14,163 bases of DNA, taken from an uncultured Christensenellaceae bacterium. Its GTDB lineage: Bacteria; Bacillota; Clostridia; Christensenellales; Christensenellaceae. Location of the stretch: assembly GCA_934555865.1 (NCBI GenBank), contig CAKTFI010000029.1:1-14163 (forward strand), read 5' to 3'. Shown one piece after another: positions 5,610-13,066 of the stretch. The position numbers were made by a program, and so were the translations under genes. Below the pieces are notes generated by a model that saw only the letters and a program-made list of their open reading frames with translations, was not told the DNA's origin and did not search any database. How positions within the stretch are numbered: the stretch's first letter is position 1; every line of letters begins with the position of its first letter.

Positions 5610-8387
5610 ATGTCTTTCGGAGCAATGTTAAGCGCGCTGTTGATCGAGCCGCTCCAGCTGCTGTTTGAGGTGATCTTTACCATGGCCGAGCGGCTGATCG
5701 GCAACCCCGGGTTGTCCATCGTCGTGTTAAGCCTGGCGATGAACTTCCTGGTGCTCCCGCTGTATAAGCGGGCAGATGCCATGCAGGAAGAGGAGCGAGA
5801 GATGGAACTCCGCCTGCACGACGGCGTGGCGCACATCAAAAAGACCTTCCGCGGCGACGAGCGCATGATGATTTTGCAGACCTATTATCGGCAGAACCAT
5901 TACAAGCCCACCTATGTGTTGCGCGGGGCGACCTCGCTGTTGTTGGAGATCCCGTTTTTCATCGTAGCCTACCGCTTTTTGTCCGGGTTGGAGAGCCTGC
6001 ACGGCGTCTCCTTTGGGCCGATCGCCGACCTTGGGCGGCCGGACAACCTGCTGCATATAGCGGGGTTATCGCTGCACCTGCTGCCCATCATCATGACGGC
6101 GGTCAACCTCGTCTCCTGCGTGATTTTCACCAAAGGGAGCCTTCTAAAAACCAAGATCCAGTTGTACACCATGGCGGTGTTCTTCCTGTTTTTCCTGTAT
6201 GAATCGCCCGCGGGATTGGTGTTCTATTGGACGCTTAATAATGTATTTTCCCTTGTCAAGACGATTTTTTACAAGCTGAAGCACGCAGATAAGGTGTTGG
6301 CAGCGTTGGCCTCGGCGGCGGGGGCGGCGATTCTCGTCTATGGCCTGTTCTTCTATCCGACGCGGACGGCGCGGCGGCTCCTGTTCTTTGCCGTACTTGG
6401 GCTCGCGCTGCAATTCCCGCTTGTGAGGCAGCTGTGGCAAAAGCGGGCGAAGAAGGAGCCCGCGAGGAAGATGAAGGAGGAAGCCGCGCCCAACGGCAAA
6501 TTCTTTGCGCTGGGATGCGCGTTCCTGTCCTTGCTCTTGGGGGTGCTCATCCCCTCGGCCGTGCTATGGTCCTCGCCGCAGGAATTCATGGATGTGAATT
6601 ACTTCTATAATCCGCTGTGGTACCTCGTCAAGTCGGGTCTGTTGGCAACGGGCATGTTTTCGCTCTGGTTGGGCATTTTCTATTGGCTGGCCAAGCCGCG
6701 CGCCAAAGTCTTATTCGAACGGGGCGTGTGGCTCGCCGGTGGGCTGGCACTTGTGAACTATATGTGCTTCGGGAACAACTTGGGCATCCTGTCCGCGGCG
6801 CTGCAATACGAACGCGGGGTGGGCTATACGCTGCTGCAGCAGGCGGTGAACCTGGGTGTACTGCTGGCCGCGGGGGGGCTCTTATACACCGTGGTGTCCC
6901 GCTGGCGCAAATTCGCGTCGCGGGCGCTGGCGCTCGGGGTGGCGGCGGTATTATGCATGTCGGTGATCAACATCGCGGGCATCGTGGGGCCGATCCGCAA
7001 GACGCGCGCGCAGGCGCAGGCGGGTGTGGACGAAGCGCCGCATTTCACGCTCAGCAAGACGGGCAAGAATGTGATCGTCCTGATGCTGGACCGCGGTATG
7101 AACGCCTATATCCCCTATATCTTCGGCGAAAAGCCGGAGCTGCGGGAGAAATTTTCTGGCTTTGTGTACTATTCCAATACGCTCTCCTACGGCGGGAGCA
7201 CAAACTTCGGCTCGCCCAGCATCTTCGGTGGGTATGAATACACGCCGGCCAAGATGAATGCGCGCGGCGAGGAACCGCTTGTACACAAGCATAACGAAGC
7301 GCTCAAGATGATGCCGACACTCTTCCGGCGGGCGGATTATGATGTGACGGTATTTGACCCGGTCTACGCAAATTACCAGTGGATCCCCGATCTGTCCATT
7401 TATGACGATGACCCGTCCATCCACGCCTATATCACCAAGGGCAAGTTCACGGATGTTTCGGTCAAAAAGCAGTTGATTGCCCAGAATATGCGCAATTTCT
7501 TCTGTTACAGCATCTTCAAAACGGCGCCGCTCTGCGTGCAGCCCTCGCTGTACGATCACGGACGGTATAACGAACAGCAAGGCGCGTCGCAGACGGCAGT
7601 GTACGGCGAGCAGACGATTTTGAGCTATAACACGGCGGAGGGGTTGTCCGCCTCGTTTATGGAGCCGTACAATGTACTGTGCAGTCTGCCCGCTATCACC
7701 AAGATTTCGGAAGATGCGCCGAGCGCCTTTCTGATGATGGCCAACGACACGACGCACGAACCGATGCTCTTACAGGAACCGGATTATGTGCCGCGGGCGC
7801 AGGTGGACAACACGGATTATGAACAACAGGCCGGGAGCGGGCGCTTTATTGTGAATGGCCGCCGGATGCGGATGGTCAACGCCAATCAGCTGGCGCACTA
7901 TCAGATTAACATGGCGGCGATGCTCCAGCTTGCAAACTGGTTCGACTATATGCGCGAAAACGGCGTGTACGACAATACGCGTATCATCCTCGTGTCCGAC
8001 CACGGACGGGCACTCAATCAGTTTGACGAGCTCAAGCACGAGAACGGGCTGGATGCCGAGGCATTTTATCCGCTGCTCATGGTCAAGGACTTCGGGGCCG
8101 ATGGCTTTGCGACCTCAGAGGAATTCATGACCACAGCGGATGTCCCTACGATGGCCATGCAGGATCTTGTGGATTCACCGGTCAACCCGTTCACGGGCAA
8201 GGCGGTGAACAGTGATGAAAAATACGCGCATGCACCGCTCATTATCGATTCTGGGCAGTGGGATACCTCTAAGAACAACGGGAACACCTTCCTGCCGGGC
8301 GATTGGTACCGTGTCCACGGGAGCATCTGGAATAAGGACAACTGGGAGCTCGTCGCGGAGGACGCTGTCCTCACGATCGAGGAATAA
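5610..8387 (+). CDS. YidC/Oxa1 insertase domain fused to an LTA synthase-like sulfatase-fold domain
   Basis: A 925-aa membrane protein. Residues about 1-228 are a YidC/Oxa1 domain: LSIVVLSLAMNFLVLPLYKRAD, a charged cytoplasmic loop, EIPFFIVAYRFL and SPAGLVFYWTLNNVFSLVK. About seven further membrane segments follow (roughly 229-460). Residues about 480-925 form an extracytoplasmic alkaline phosphatase/sulfatase fold. Its metal and catalytic positions are visible: LD (D494), GGST followed by NFGSPSIFGG (T531 as probable nucleophile), TTHEP (H716) and SDHG (D797, H798). LtaS uses a Thr at this place to transfer glycerol phosphate, so a phosphotransferase is more likely than a sulfatase. The start is ATG 5610, one base after the upstream stop, with GAGGGAGAGGG ahead; a longer open frame from 5487 overlaps the previous gene and is not used. 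The family is clear; the polymer acted on is inferred. Confidence 0.9.
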   Translation: MSFGAMLSALLIEPLQLLFEVIFTMAERLIGNPGLSIVVLSLAMNFLVLPLYKRADAMQEEEREMELRLHDGVAHIKKTFRGDERMMILQTYYRQNHYKPTYVLRGATSLLLEIPFFIVAYRFLSGLESLHGVSFGPIADLGRPDNLLHIAGLSLHLLPIIMTAVNLVSCVIFTKGSLLKTKIQLYTMAVFFLFFLYESPAGLVFYWTLNNVFSLVKTIFYKLKHADKVLAALASAAGAAILVYGLFFYPTRTARRLLFFAVLGLALQFPLVRQLWQKRAKKEPARKMKEEAAPNGKFFALGCAFLSLLLGVLIPSAVLWSSPQEFMDVNYFYNPLWYLVKSGLLATGMFSLWLGIFYWLAKPRAKVLFERGVWLAGGLALVNYMCFGNNLGILSAALQYERGVGYTLLQQAVNLGVLLAAGGLLYTVVSRWRKFASRALALGVAAVLCMSVINIAGIVGPIRKTRAQAQAGVDEAPHFTLSKTGKNVIVLMLDRGMNAYIPYIFGEKPELREKFSGFVYYSNTLSYGGSTNFGSPSIFGGYEYTPAKMNARGEEPLVHKHNEALKMMPTLFRRADYDVTVFDPVYANYQWIPDLSIYDDDPSIHAYITKGKFTDVSVKKQLIAQNMRNFFCYSIFKTAPLCVQPSLYDHGRYNEQQGASQTAVYGEQTILSYNTAEGLSASFMEPYNVLCSLPAITKISEDAPSAFLMMANDTTHEPMLLQEPDYVPRAQVDNTDYEQQAGSGRFIVNGRRMRMVNANQLAHYQINMAAMLQLANWFDYMRENGVYDNTRIILVSDHGRALNQFDELKHENGLDAEAFYPLLMVKDFGADGFATSEEFMTTADVPTMAMQDLVDSPVNPFTGKAVNSDEKYAHAPLIIDSGQWDTSKNNGNTFLPGDWYRVHGSIWNKDNWELVAEDAVLTIEE

Positions 8388-8410
8388 GCAAATGAAATGA
8401 GGGAGGAACA

Positions 8411-9295
8411 GTGAGCTATACCGTAGACAACGCGATTCTTATGGCGGCGGGTGCATCCAGTCGGTTTGCACCGCTCTCCTACGAAATGCCAAAGGCGCTC
8501 ATCCCGGTGAAGGGGGAACGCCTGATTGAACGGCAGATTCGCCAGCTGCGCGACGCGGGCATCCGGCAGGTGGTGCTGGTCGTGGGATATCAAAAGGAGC
8601 GGTTCTCCTATCTGAAGGACAAATTCGGCGTCACGATCGTGGAAAACCCGGAATACCATGTCCGCAACAACCATTCAAGCATCTTTGCGGCGCGGGATTA
8701 CCTCGGCAATTCCTACATCTGCTCTTCGGATAACTATTTTACGAAGAATCCGTTTGAGACGCAGGTGGACGATGCCTATTACGCGGCGCTCTATGCCGAT
8801 GGAAAGACGGCGGAATGGTGTATGCAGGAGGGTGCGGACGGATATGTGTCCCGTGTACAGGTCGGCGGAGAACACGCCTGGTATATGCTGGGACATGTCT
8901 TTTGGAATGAGACATTCAGCCGCCGTTTTTTGGACATCTTGCGGGCGGAATATGACCTTCCGCAGACGCGGGATCTGCTGTGGGAAGGCATCTATGCCCG
9001 GCACCTGGACGAATTGAAGCTTCGGATCCGCCGGTATGACCCGGATTTCATCTTTGAGTTCGACAGCTTGGACGAGCTGCGCGTGTTTGACCAAAGCTAT
9101 ATGGAAAACACGCGGTCCGAGATCCTGCGGCATATCGCTGGAGAGCTCCACTGTTCGGAGAGTGAACTGAGTCATTTTGAGGCGTTGCGCGCCCCGGGAG
9201 AGGCTGAAGCCATGGGTTTCCGCTTCTTCTACAGTGGGGAAGCGTATCGATACCACTACCAAACGAAAACATGGGGAAAGGAAACGAAACAATGA
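8411..9295 (+). CDS. licC: LicC-like CTP:phosphocholine cytidylyltransferase with C-terminal extension
   Basis: A 294-aa nucleotidyltransferase. The signature AILMAAGASSRFAPLSYEMPKAL (about 8-30) carries the nucleotide-binding loop and K28, and SSDNYF (105-110) holds the metal-binding Asp (D107). It makes CDP-choline from CTP and phosphocholine in the cytoplasm. LicC enzymes are usually about 230 aa. Here residues about 235-294 are extra and look like a remnant of a kinase N-terminal lobe (see findings). The start is GTG 8411, with GGGAGGAAC just upstream; the first ATG in frame (8441) would remove the start of the nucleotide-binding motif. It lies 23 bases after the fusion gene and overlaps licA by four bases (ATGA). 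Specificity for choline rests mainly on the licA and licB neighbours; related enzymes act on sugar phosphates. Confidence 0.88.
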   Translation: MSYTVDNAILMAAGASSRFAPLSYEMPKALIPVKGERLIERQIRQLRDAGIRQVVLVVGYQKERFSYLKDKFGVTIVENPEYHVRNNHSSIFAARDYLGNSYICSSDNYFTKNPFETQVDDAYYAALYADGKTAEWCMQEGADGYVSRVQVGGEHAWYMLGHVFWNETFSRRFLDILRAEYDLPQTRDLLWEGIYARHLDELKLRIRRYDPDFIFEFDSLDELRVFDQSYMENTRSEILRHIAGELHCSESELSHFEALRAPGEAEAMGFRFFYSGEAYRYHYQTKTWGKETKQ

Positions 9296-10188
9296 CAGAA
9301 TTGGAACGGGACAAACAGGCGGCACAGGCGCTTTTGCAAAAGGTGCTTGGCCGGACGGATGCGGCAGAATTCACGCGCATGGGCGGGCTTACTAACCGCA
9401 CTTATCACGCAGTCTTTCGGGACGGCGCGGAATATGTGGTGCGCATCCCGGGCGAGGGGACGGAGGAAATGATCTCCCGCCGGGACGAAGAGGTGAGCAC
9501 GCGGCTCGCCTGCAAGCTCGGCATCGACGCAGACTTGCTCTATTTCGGAGAGGACGGCGCCAAGGTGACGGTCTATATCCCGGGGGCAGGGACCATGTCG
9601 GCTCCGGCGATGCGGGAACTGCGGCATATCCGGGAAGCAGCCGACATCCTGCGTCGCCTGCACCGCTCGGGCGAGGACACGGGCATCCCCTTCGAGGTCT
9701 TTTCAATGGCGGCAAGCTATGAAAAGATCATCGCAGAAAAGCAGGTCCCGATGTTTGCCGACTATGCGGCGGTCAAGGCAGAGGTCATGGCCGTCAAACG
9801 GCAAATCGATGCGGCCTGTGACATCACGCCGGTCCCCTGCCACAACGATGTGCTGTGCGAAAACTGGGTCGTCTCGGCGGCGGGGAAGATGTACCTCATC
9901 GACTGGGAATACGCCGGCATGAACGACGGCATCTGGGATGTGGCGGACCTGTCTATCGAGGCTGTCTATGACCACACGCTGGACGAGGCGCTGCTGCGGG
10001 CATATCTTGGCCGCGAGCCGGAAACGATGGATTGGAAGCACTTCCTGGCGAATAAGCTGTATGTCGACTACCTGTGGACGCTGTGGGCCAAGGCGCGGGT
10101 GCCCTATGATGGGCAGCCGATGGAGGACTGGGCGGCGGAGCGCTATGCACGGCTGAAGGAAAACCTGCTGGAATTCCAGCAGATCTGA
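9292..10188 (+). CDS. licA: LicA-like choline kinase
   Basis: A 298-aa kinase of the choline/aminoglycoside phosphotransferase fold. GGLTNRTYHA (31-40) is the nucleotide loop, and YVVRIPGEGTEE is the following strand region. The catalytic loop is HNDVLCEN (H184, D186, N191), and LIDWEYAGMNDGIWDVADL carries the metal-binding D204. The C-terminal lobe is rich in Tyr and Trp (VDYLWTLWAKARVPYDG), as expected for a quaternary-amine pocket. It phosphorylates choline with ATP, supplying LicC. The start is ATG 9292, which overlaps the licC stop as ATGA, with GGAAAGGA ahead; an in-frame ATG at 9271 lies deeper in licC and is less likely. The overlap suggests translational coupling. Confidence 0.92.
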   Translation: MTELERDKQAAQALLQKVLGRTDAAEFTRMGGLTNRTYHAVFRDGAEYVVRIPGEGTEEMISRRDEEVSTRLACKLGIDADLLYFGEDGAKVTVYIPGAGTMSAPAMRELRHIREAADILRRLHRSGEDTGIPFEVFSMAASYEKIIAEKQVPMFADYAAVKAEVMAVKRQIDAACDITPVPCHNDVLCENWVVSAAGKMYLIDWEYAGMNDGIWDVADLSIEAVYDHTLDEALLRAYLGREPETMDWKHFLANKLYVDYLWTLWAKARVPYDGQPMEDWAAERYARLKENLLEFQQI

Positions 10189-10206
10189 GGAAAGAGAGGG
10201 AAAAGT

Positions 10207-11157
10207 ATGTTTAGTGGGATCATTGCCGGCGTCGCCTGGGCGCTGGAAACGGTAATCTTGGGCATCGCCCTGTCGATGACGCCCTTTGTCTCGACGGAGC
10301 AGGCCATCTTTTTGGCACCGTTTGTCAGCACCTTTATTCACGACGCCTTTTCCGCCATCTGGGCGGCGATCTATAACGGCGCGCGTGGGAACCTGAAAAA
10401 GGTGTGGCACGCGGCCTTTGGCACCAAGGGCGGCAAGTTTGTCATGCTGGCGGCCGTCATCGGTGGCCCGGTCGGGATGACGGGCTATGTCCTCGCCATC
10501 AACTATATGGGCGCCTCCATCGGCGCGGTCGCCAGTGCGATTTTCCCGGCGATCGGCGCGATTCTGGCCTATTTCTTCCTGAAGGAAAAGATGCAGTGGT
10601 ATCGCTGGGTGTTCCTGTTCGCAACGCTGCTTGGTGTCTATGGGCTCAGCTACTCGCCCGAGGTGCAGGTAAAGGACTTCTGGCTCGGGATCATCGGCGC
10701 GCTCATGTGCGCCTTTGGCTGGGGCGTCGAAGCGGTCATTTTGGCCAAATGCATGCAGGATCCGGAGGTCAAGGACGAATACGCACTGCAGATCCGGCAG
10801 ACGACCTCGGCAATCGTATACGGTGTGGTGCTGCTGCCCATCCTGCGCGGGTGGGGGTTTACGATCAGCCTCTTTTCCGGGACGGGCTGGCTGCTGCCCG
10901 TGATCGCGCTGGCGGCGTTCTTTGCGACATTGTCCTACCTGTGCTATTATAAGGCGATCTCGCAGATAGGCGCGTCCAAGGCGATGGCACTCAATGTTAC
11001 CTATGCGGCTTGGGCGATCGTGTTCACCGTGCTCATCCTTGGGGATACGAGTGTGCTGACGCCGCAGACCATCCTCTACAGCCTCGTGGTACTCGTCTTC
11101 GGCGTCCTCGCGGCGGCGGATTTCAAGGAACTGTTTTCCAAAAAGAAGTCCTCCTGA
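10207..11157 (+). CDS. licB: LicB-like choline transporter (DMT/EamA superfamily)
   Basis: A 316-aa polytopic protein with about ten membrane segments in two EamA-like repeats (roughly 1-135 and 155-305). The first repeat ends with AIGAILAYFFLKEKMQWYRW (about 117-136). The second contains FGWGVEAVILAKCM and ends with ILGDTSVLTPQTI. An aromatic-rich first helix (GVAWALETVILG) is consistent with a cation-binding site. LicB proteins import choline for the LicA-LicC pathway. The start is ATG 10207 with AGAGAGGGAAAAG ahead, 18 bases after licA. It is the last gene of the operon, closed by the terminator at 11188. Without licA and licC beside it, only a DMT transporter could be called. Confidence 0.9.
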   Translation: MFSGIIAGVAWALETVILGIALSMTPFVSTEQAIFLAPFVSTFIHDAFSAIWAAIYNGARGNLKKVWHAAFGTKGGKFVMLAAVIGGPVGMTGYVLAINYMGASIGAVASAIFPAIGAILAYFFLKEKMQWYRWVFLFATLLGVYGLSYSPEVQVKDFWLGIIGALMCAFGWGVEAVILAKCMQDPEVKDEYALQIRQTTSAIVYGVVLLPILRGWGFTISLFSGTGWLLPVIALAAFFATLSYLCYYKAISQIGASKAMALNVTYAAWAIVFTVLILGDTSVLTPQTILYSLVVLVFGVLAAADFKELFSKKKSS

Positions 11158-11187
11158 CGCGGCGGGCTTGCAAAACAGATGCGGACA

Positions 11188-11219
11188 GGCTCTGCCGGAC
11201 ATCCCGGCAGAGCCTTTTT
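11188..11219 (+). terminator. Strong rho-independent terminator of the lic operon
   Basis: A perfect 11-bp stem, GGCTCTGCCGG (11188-11198) with CCGGCAGAGCC (11204-11214), has a five-base loop and T5 at 11215-11219. Confidence 0.92.
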
Positions 11220-11274
11220 GGTTCGCGTGGATGGCCGCAAAATGCCGCTCTGCGGTAGGAAGGGAAAATTTGCT

Positions 11275-11303
11275 TTGTGGTCGCGGGGCGGCTGTGTTAC
11301 AAT
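11275..11303 (+). promoter_or_regulatory. Promoter of the ogt-like gene
   Basis: TTGTGG (11275-11280) and TACAAT (11298-11303) are 17 bp apart, with a TGT extension directly before the -10 box. The leader is about 25 bases. Confidence 0.72.
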
Positions 11304-11335
11304 AGGGAAAAATGAGAAAGTGACGGAGAAGATTG

Positions 11336-11878
11336 ATGCGATATTCGGCAAAGCAGGTGGATTCGCCGCTGGGGCGGCTGCTACTCGTGGCGCAGGACGA
11401 GGGCCTGTGCGGTATCTGGATGGAAGGGCAAAAATATTTCGCACCGGGCATCCGGGAAGGTGACCTCGATTGGGAGGACACGGCGCCGCTGCGGGCGGCG
11501 CGGCACTGGCTCGCGGCTTATTTTGCGGGGGAGCGCCCGGATGTGGCGGAACTTCCTCTGATGCCCGTGGGCAGCAATTTCCGGCAGACCGTCTGGGCGG
11601 AGCTCTGCCGTATTCCTTATGGGCAGGTGGTGACCTATGGGCAGATCGCGGACAGGGTCGCGCATACGCTGGGGCGGGAGACGATGTCGGCGCAGGCTGT
11701 CGGCGGCGCGGTCGGGCACAACCCGTTTTCGATCGTGATCCCCTGCCATCGCGTCGTGGGGTCGGACGGGAACCTCACCGGCTATGCCGGCGGCATCCAA
11801 AAGAAATTGTGGCTTTTGGAACACGAGGGCGTTGACCTGCGCACGCTGCACCTACCAACCCACGGCACGGCGCTCTAA
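11336..11878 (+). CDS. Methylated-DNA--[protein]-cysteine S-methyltransferase (Ogt-like)
   Basis: A 180-aa suicide DNA-repair protein that moves an alkyl group from O6-alkylguanine to its own cysteine. The active site is IPCHRVVG, with C137, H138 and R139. The DNA-binding part shows SNFRQTVWAELCRIPYGQVVTYGQIA and the helix with AVGGAVGHNPFSIV; GNLTGYAGGIQKKLWLLEHEG follows the active site as usual. The N-terminal domain lacks the zinc cysteines of Ada. Length is normal for Ogt. The start is ATG 11336 with GGAGAA (11325-11330) ahead; a TTG one codon earlier is less likely. It has its own promoter. Its neighbour downstream is a MerR regulator of aldehyde-sensing type, which may link both to electrophile damage. 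Confidence 0.94.
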   Translation: MRYSAKQVDSPLGRLLLVAQDEGLCGIWMEGQKYFAPGIREGDLDWEDTAPLRAARHWLAAYFAGERPDVAELPLMPVGSNFRQTVWAELCRIPYGQVVTYGQIADRVAHTLGRETMSAQAVGGAVGHNPFSIVIPCHRVVGSDGNLTGYAGGIQKKLWLLEHEGVDLRTLHLPTHGTAL

Positions 11879-11887
11879 GAATTTTGT

Positions 11888-11898
11888 GGGGGGGGGGG
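11888..11898 (+). repeat. Run of 11 G residues
   Basis: A G11 homopolymer lies between the ogt-like stop codon and the merR promoter region, nine bases upstream of the TTGACT box. Such tracts are prone to slippage and also to sequencing error. Confidence 0.85.
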
Positions 11899-11905
11899 AC
11901 AAGCA

Positions 11906-11940
11906 CTTGACTTGGAGTCCGCTGTATATTGAGGACTGAT
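11906..11940 (+). promoter_or_regulatory. MerR-type promoter/operator candidate
   Basis: CTTGACTTGGAGT (11906-11918) is the left half typical of promoters controlled by AdhR/NmlR/CueR-type MerR proteins. AGTCC (11917-11921 region) and GGACT (11933-11937) are an inverted pair across the downstream part. The right half is degenerate: a TATATT at 11925-11930 lies only 12 bp from TTGACT, so either the -35 box is elsewhere or the promoter is unusual. The gene at 11962 may regulate itself here. Confidence 0.4.
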
Positions 11941-11961
11941 CTCACAAAAGGAGAGAGCAAC

Positions 11962-12339
11962 GTGATCATTGCGGAAGTAAGCAAGCGCTATGGCCTTTCG
12001 GCGGATACGCTTCGCTATTATGAACGGATTGGGCTGATCCCGCCTGTCAACCGCATGAACAGCGGCATCCGGGACTATACGGAGGAGGACTGCCGCTGGG
12101 TGAAATTCGCCAAATGCATGCGCAGCGCCGGGCTGCAGATCGAGGTGCTCATCGAATATGTCACGCTGTTTCAGCAGGGCGACCGGACGCGGGAATGCCG
12201 CAAGCAGCTGCTCATCGAGCAGCACGACAAGCTCCAGGTACAGATTGAGGAGATGCAGCAGACGCTGGATCGCCTGGACAAGAAGATCGCGCGCTATGAG
12301 CAGCGCGTGGTGCAGGTGGAAAGCGGACTCAAGCGGTAA
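11962..12339 (+). CDS. MerR family transcriptional regulator (AdhR/NmlR-like)
   Basis: A 125-aa regulator. The winged helix-turn-helix covers residues about 1-70, with the MerR signature SADTLRYYERIGLIPP (13-28) and IRDYTEEDCRWVKFAKCMRSAGL. A long dimerisation coiled coil covers about 75-120 (LLIEQHDKLQVQIEEMQQTLDRLDKKI). There is no C-terminal ligand domain and no metal-site cysteine pair at the end. Three cysteines are present (C44, C52, C79). C52 lies in the helix KCMRSAGL, where AdhR/NmlR proteins have their aldehyde-reactive Cys. These proteins twist long-spacer promoters to activate detoxification genes. The start is GTG 11962, with AAAGGAGAG (11947-11955) ahead. The gene is alone, closed by a terminator. 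The family is sure; the aldehyde signal is inferred. Confidence 0.9.
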   Translation: MIIAEVSKRYGLSADTLRYYERIGLIPPVNRMNSGIRDYTEEDCRWVKFAKCMRSAGLQIEVLIEYVTLFQQGDRTRECRKQLLIEQHDKLQVQIEEMQQTLDRLDKKIARYEQRVVQVESGLKR

Positions 12340-12340
12340 C

Positions 12341-12375
12341 AAAAAGGCAGGCGCGCCGCCGCACCTGCCTTTTTT
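12341..12375 (+). terminator. Rho-independent terminator after merR, possibly bidirectional
   Basis: GGCAGG (12346-12351) pairs with CCTGCC (12364-12369), flanked by A5 on the left and T6 on the right, so it could also act on the other strand. It follows the stop codon by one base. Confidence 0.88.
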
Positions 12376-12426
12376 GACGGGAGGAAACGCCGCAAAAATG
12401 GGAAGCTGTTTTTCGCCCGCCGGGTG

Positions 12427-12435
12427 TGGTATACT
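12427..12435 (+). promoter_or_regulatory. Extended -10 promoter of the nitroreductase-gpsA unit
   Basis: TGG followed by TATACT (12430-12435) is a TGn-extended -10 element. The -35 region (TGTTTT at 12407-12412, 17 bp away) is poor. The leader is about 28 bases. Confidence 0.6.
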
Positions 12436-12469
12436 ATGCATAGAAAAAAAGAAGGGGAGAAGCGTTTGT

Positions 12470-13066
12470 ATGGAATTTGCGGAACTGGTGACGCGCCGCC
12501 GGAGCGCGCGGGCATATGCGCCCCGGGCGCTGGAGGCGGAAAAGCTGGCGGCGATCCTGCGGGCGGGGACCTATGCGCCGAGCGGCGGCAACAACCAAAG
12601 CTGCCACTTTCTGGTGATCTCGGACCGGGCGCTGATTTGCGACCTCGTGCGCATCGCCGAGGACATTTTTGCGCAGATGCAGATCCTGGAGGGCATGTAT
12701 CCGAGCCTTGCAAACACCATCCGGCGGGCGCAGAAGGGGCGGTTTGACTTTACCTACGGCGCGCCGGTGCTGGTCATCGTCGCGAACAAAGCGGGGTATG
12801 GCAACGCTATGGCGGACAGCGCGATGGCGCTGGAAAACATGTTCCTACAGGCGGCGGACTTGGGCGTGGCGTCCTGCTATATCAACCAGTTCCACTGGCT
12901 GGCGGAGGATGCGGCGATCGTGCGCGCGCTCCGATCGATCGGGCTGGCAGAGGACGAGACGGTCTGCGCAGGCGGCGTGTTCGGCTATTCCGATCAGAAA
13001 TTGCCCCCGCTCAAACGCTTTGGCAATATCATCACCTATGTTGGGCAGGAGAGAGAAAAACTATGA
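12470..13066 (+). CDS. Nitroreductase family FMN-dependent oxidoreductase
   Basis: A 198-aa flavoprotein of the nitroreductase fold. FMN-contacting marks are RRRSARAYAPRALEAEKL (9-26) and APSGGNNQ (36-43). The dimer-core helix MALENMFLQAADLGVASCYINQ and the closing GGVFGYSDQKLPPLK segment follow. Members reduce nitro compounds, quinones or flavins with NAD(P)H; the physiological substrate is not visible. The start is ATG 12470 with GAAGGGGAGAAG ahead; the frame is open further upstream, but that part crosses the previous terminator. Its stop overlaps the next ATG by four bases, so it is translationally coupled to gpsA. Confidence 0.9.
   Translation: MEFAELVTRRRSARAYAPRALEAEKLAAILRAGTYAPSGGNNQSCHFLVISDRALICDLVRIAEDIFAQMQILEGMYPSLANTIRRAQKGRFDFTYGAPVLVIVANKAGYGNAMADSAMALENMFLQAADLGVASCYINQFHWLAEDAAIVRALRSIGLAEDETVCAGGVFGYSDQKLPPLKRFGNIITYVGQEREKL

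Noticed and set aside
9703..11481. Open frame of 592 codons on the - strand opposite licA, licB and the start of the ogt-like gene
   Set aside because: It is antisense to genes with clear family motifs, crosses the 11-bp terminator at 11188, and its translation is Arg/His/Pro/Gln-rich without any domain. It is a by-product of GC-rich codon use.
12158..12469. Upstream continuation of the nitroreductase frame
   Set aside because: It runs through merR in another frame and across the terminator at 12341-12375; the family starts at MEFAELVTRRRSAR.
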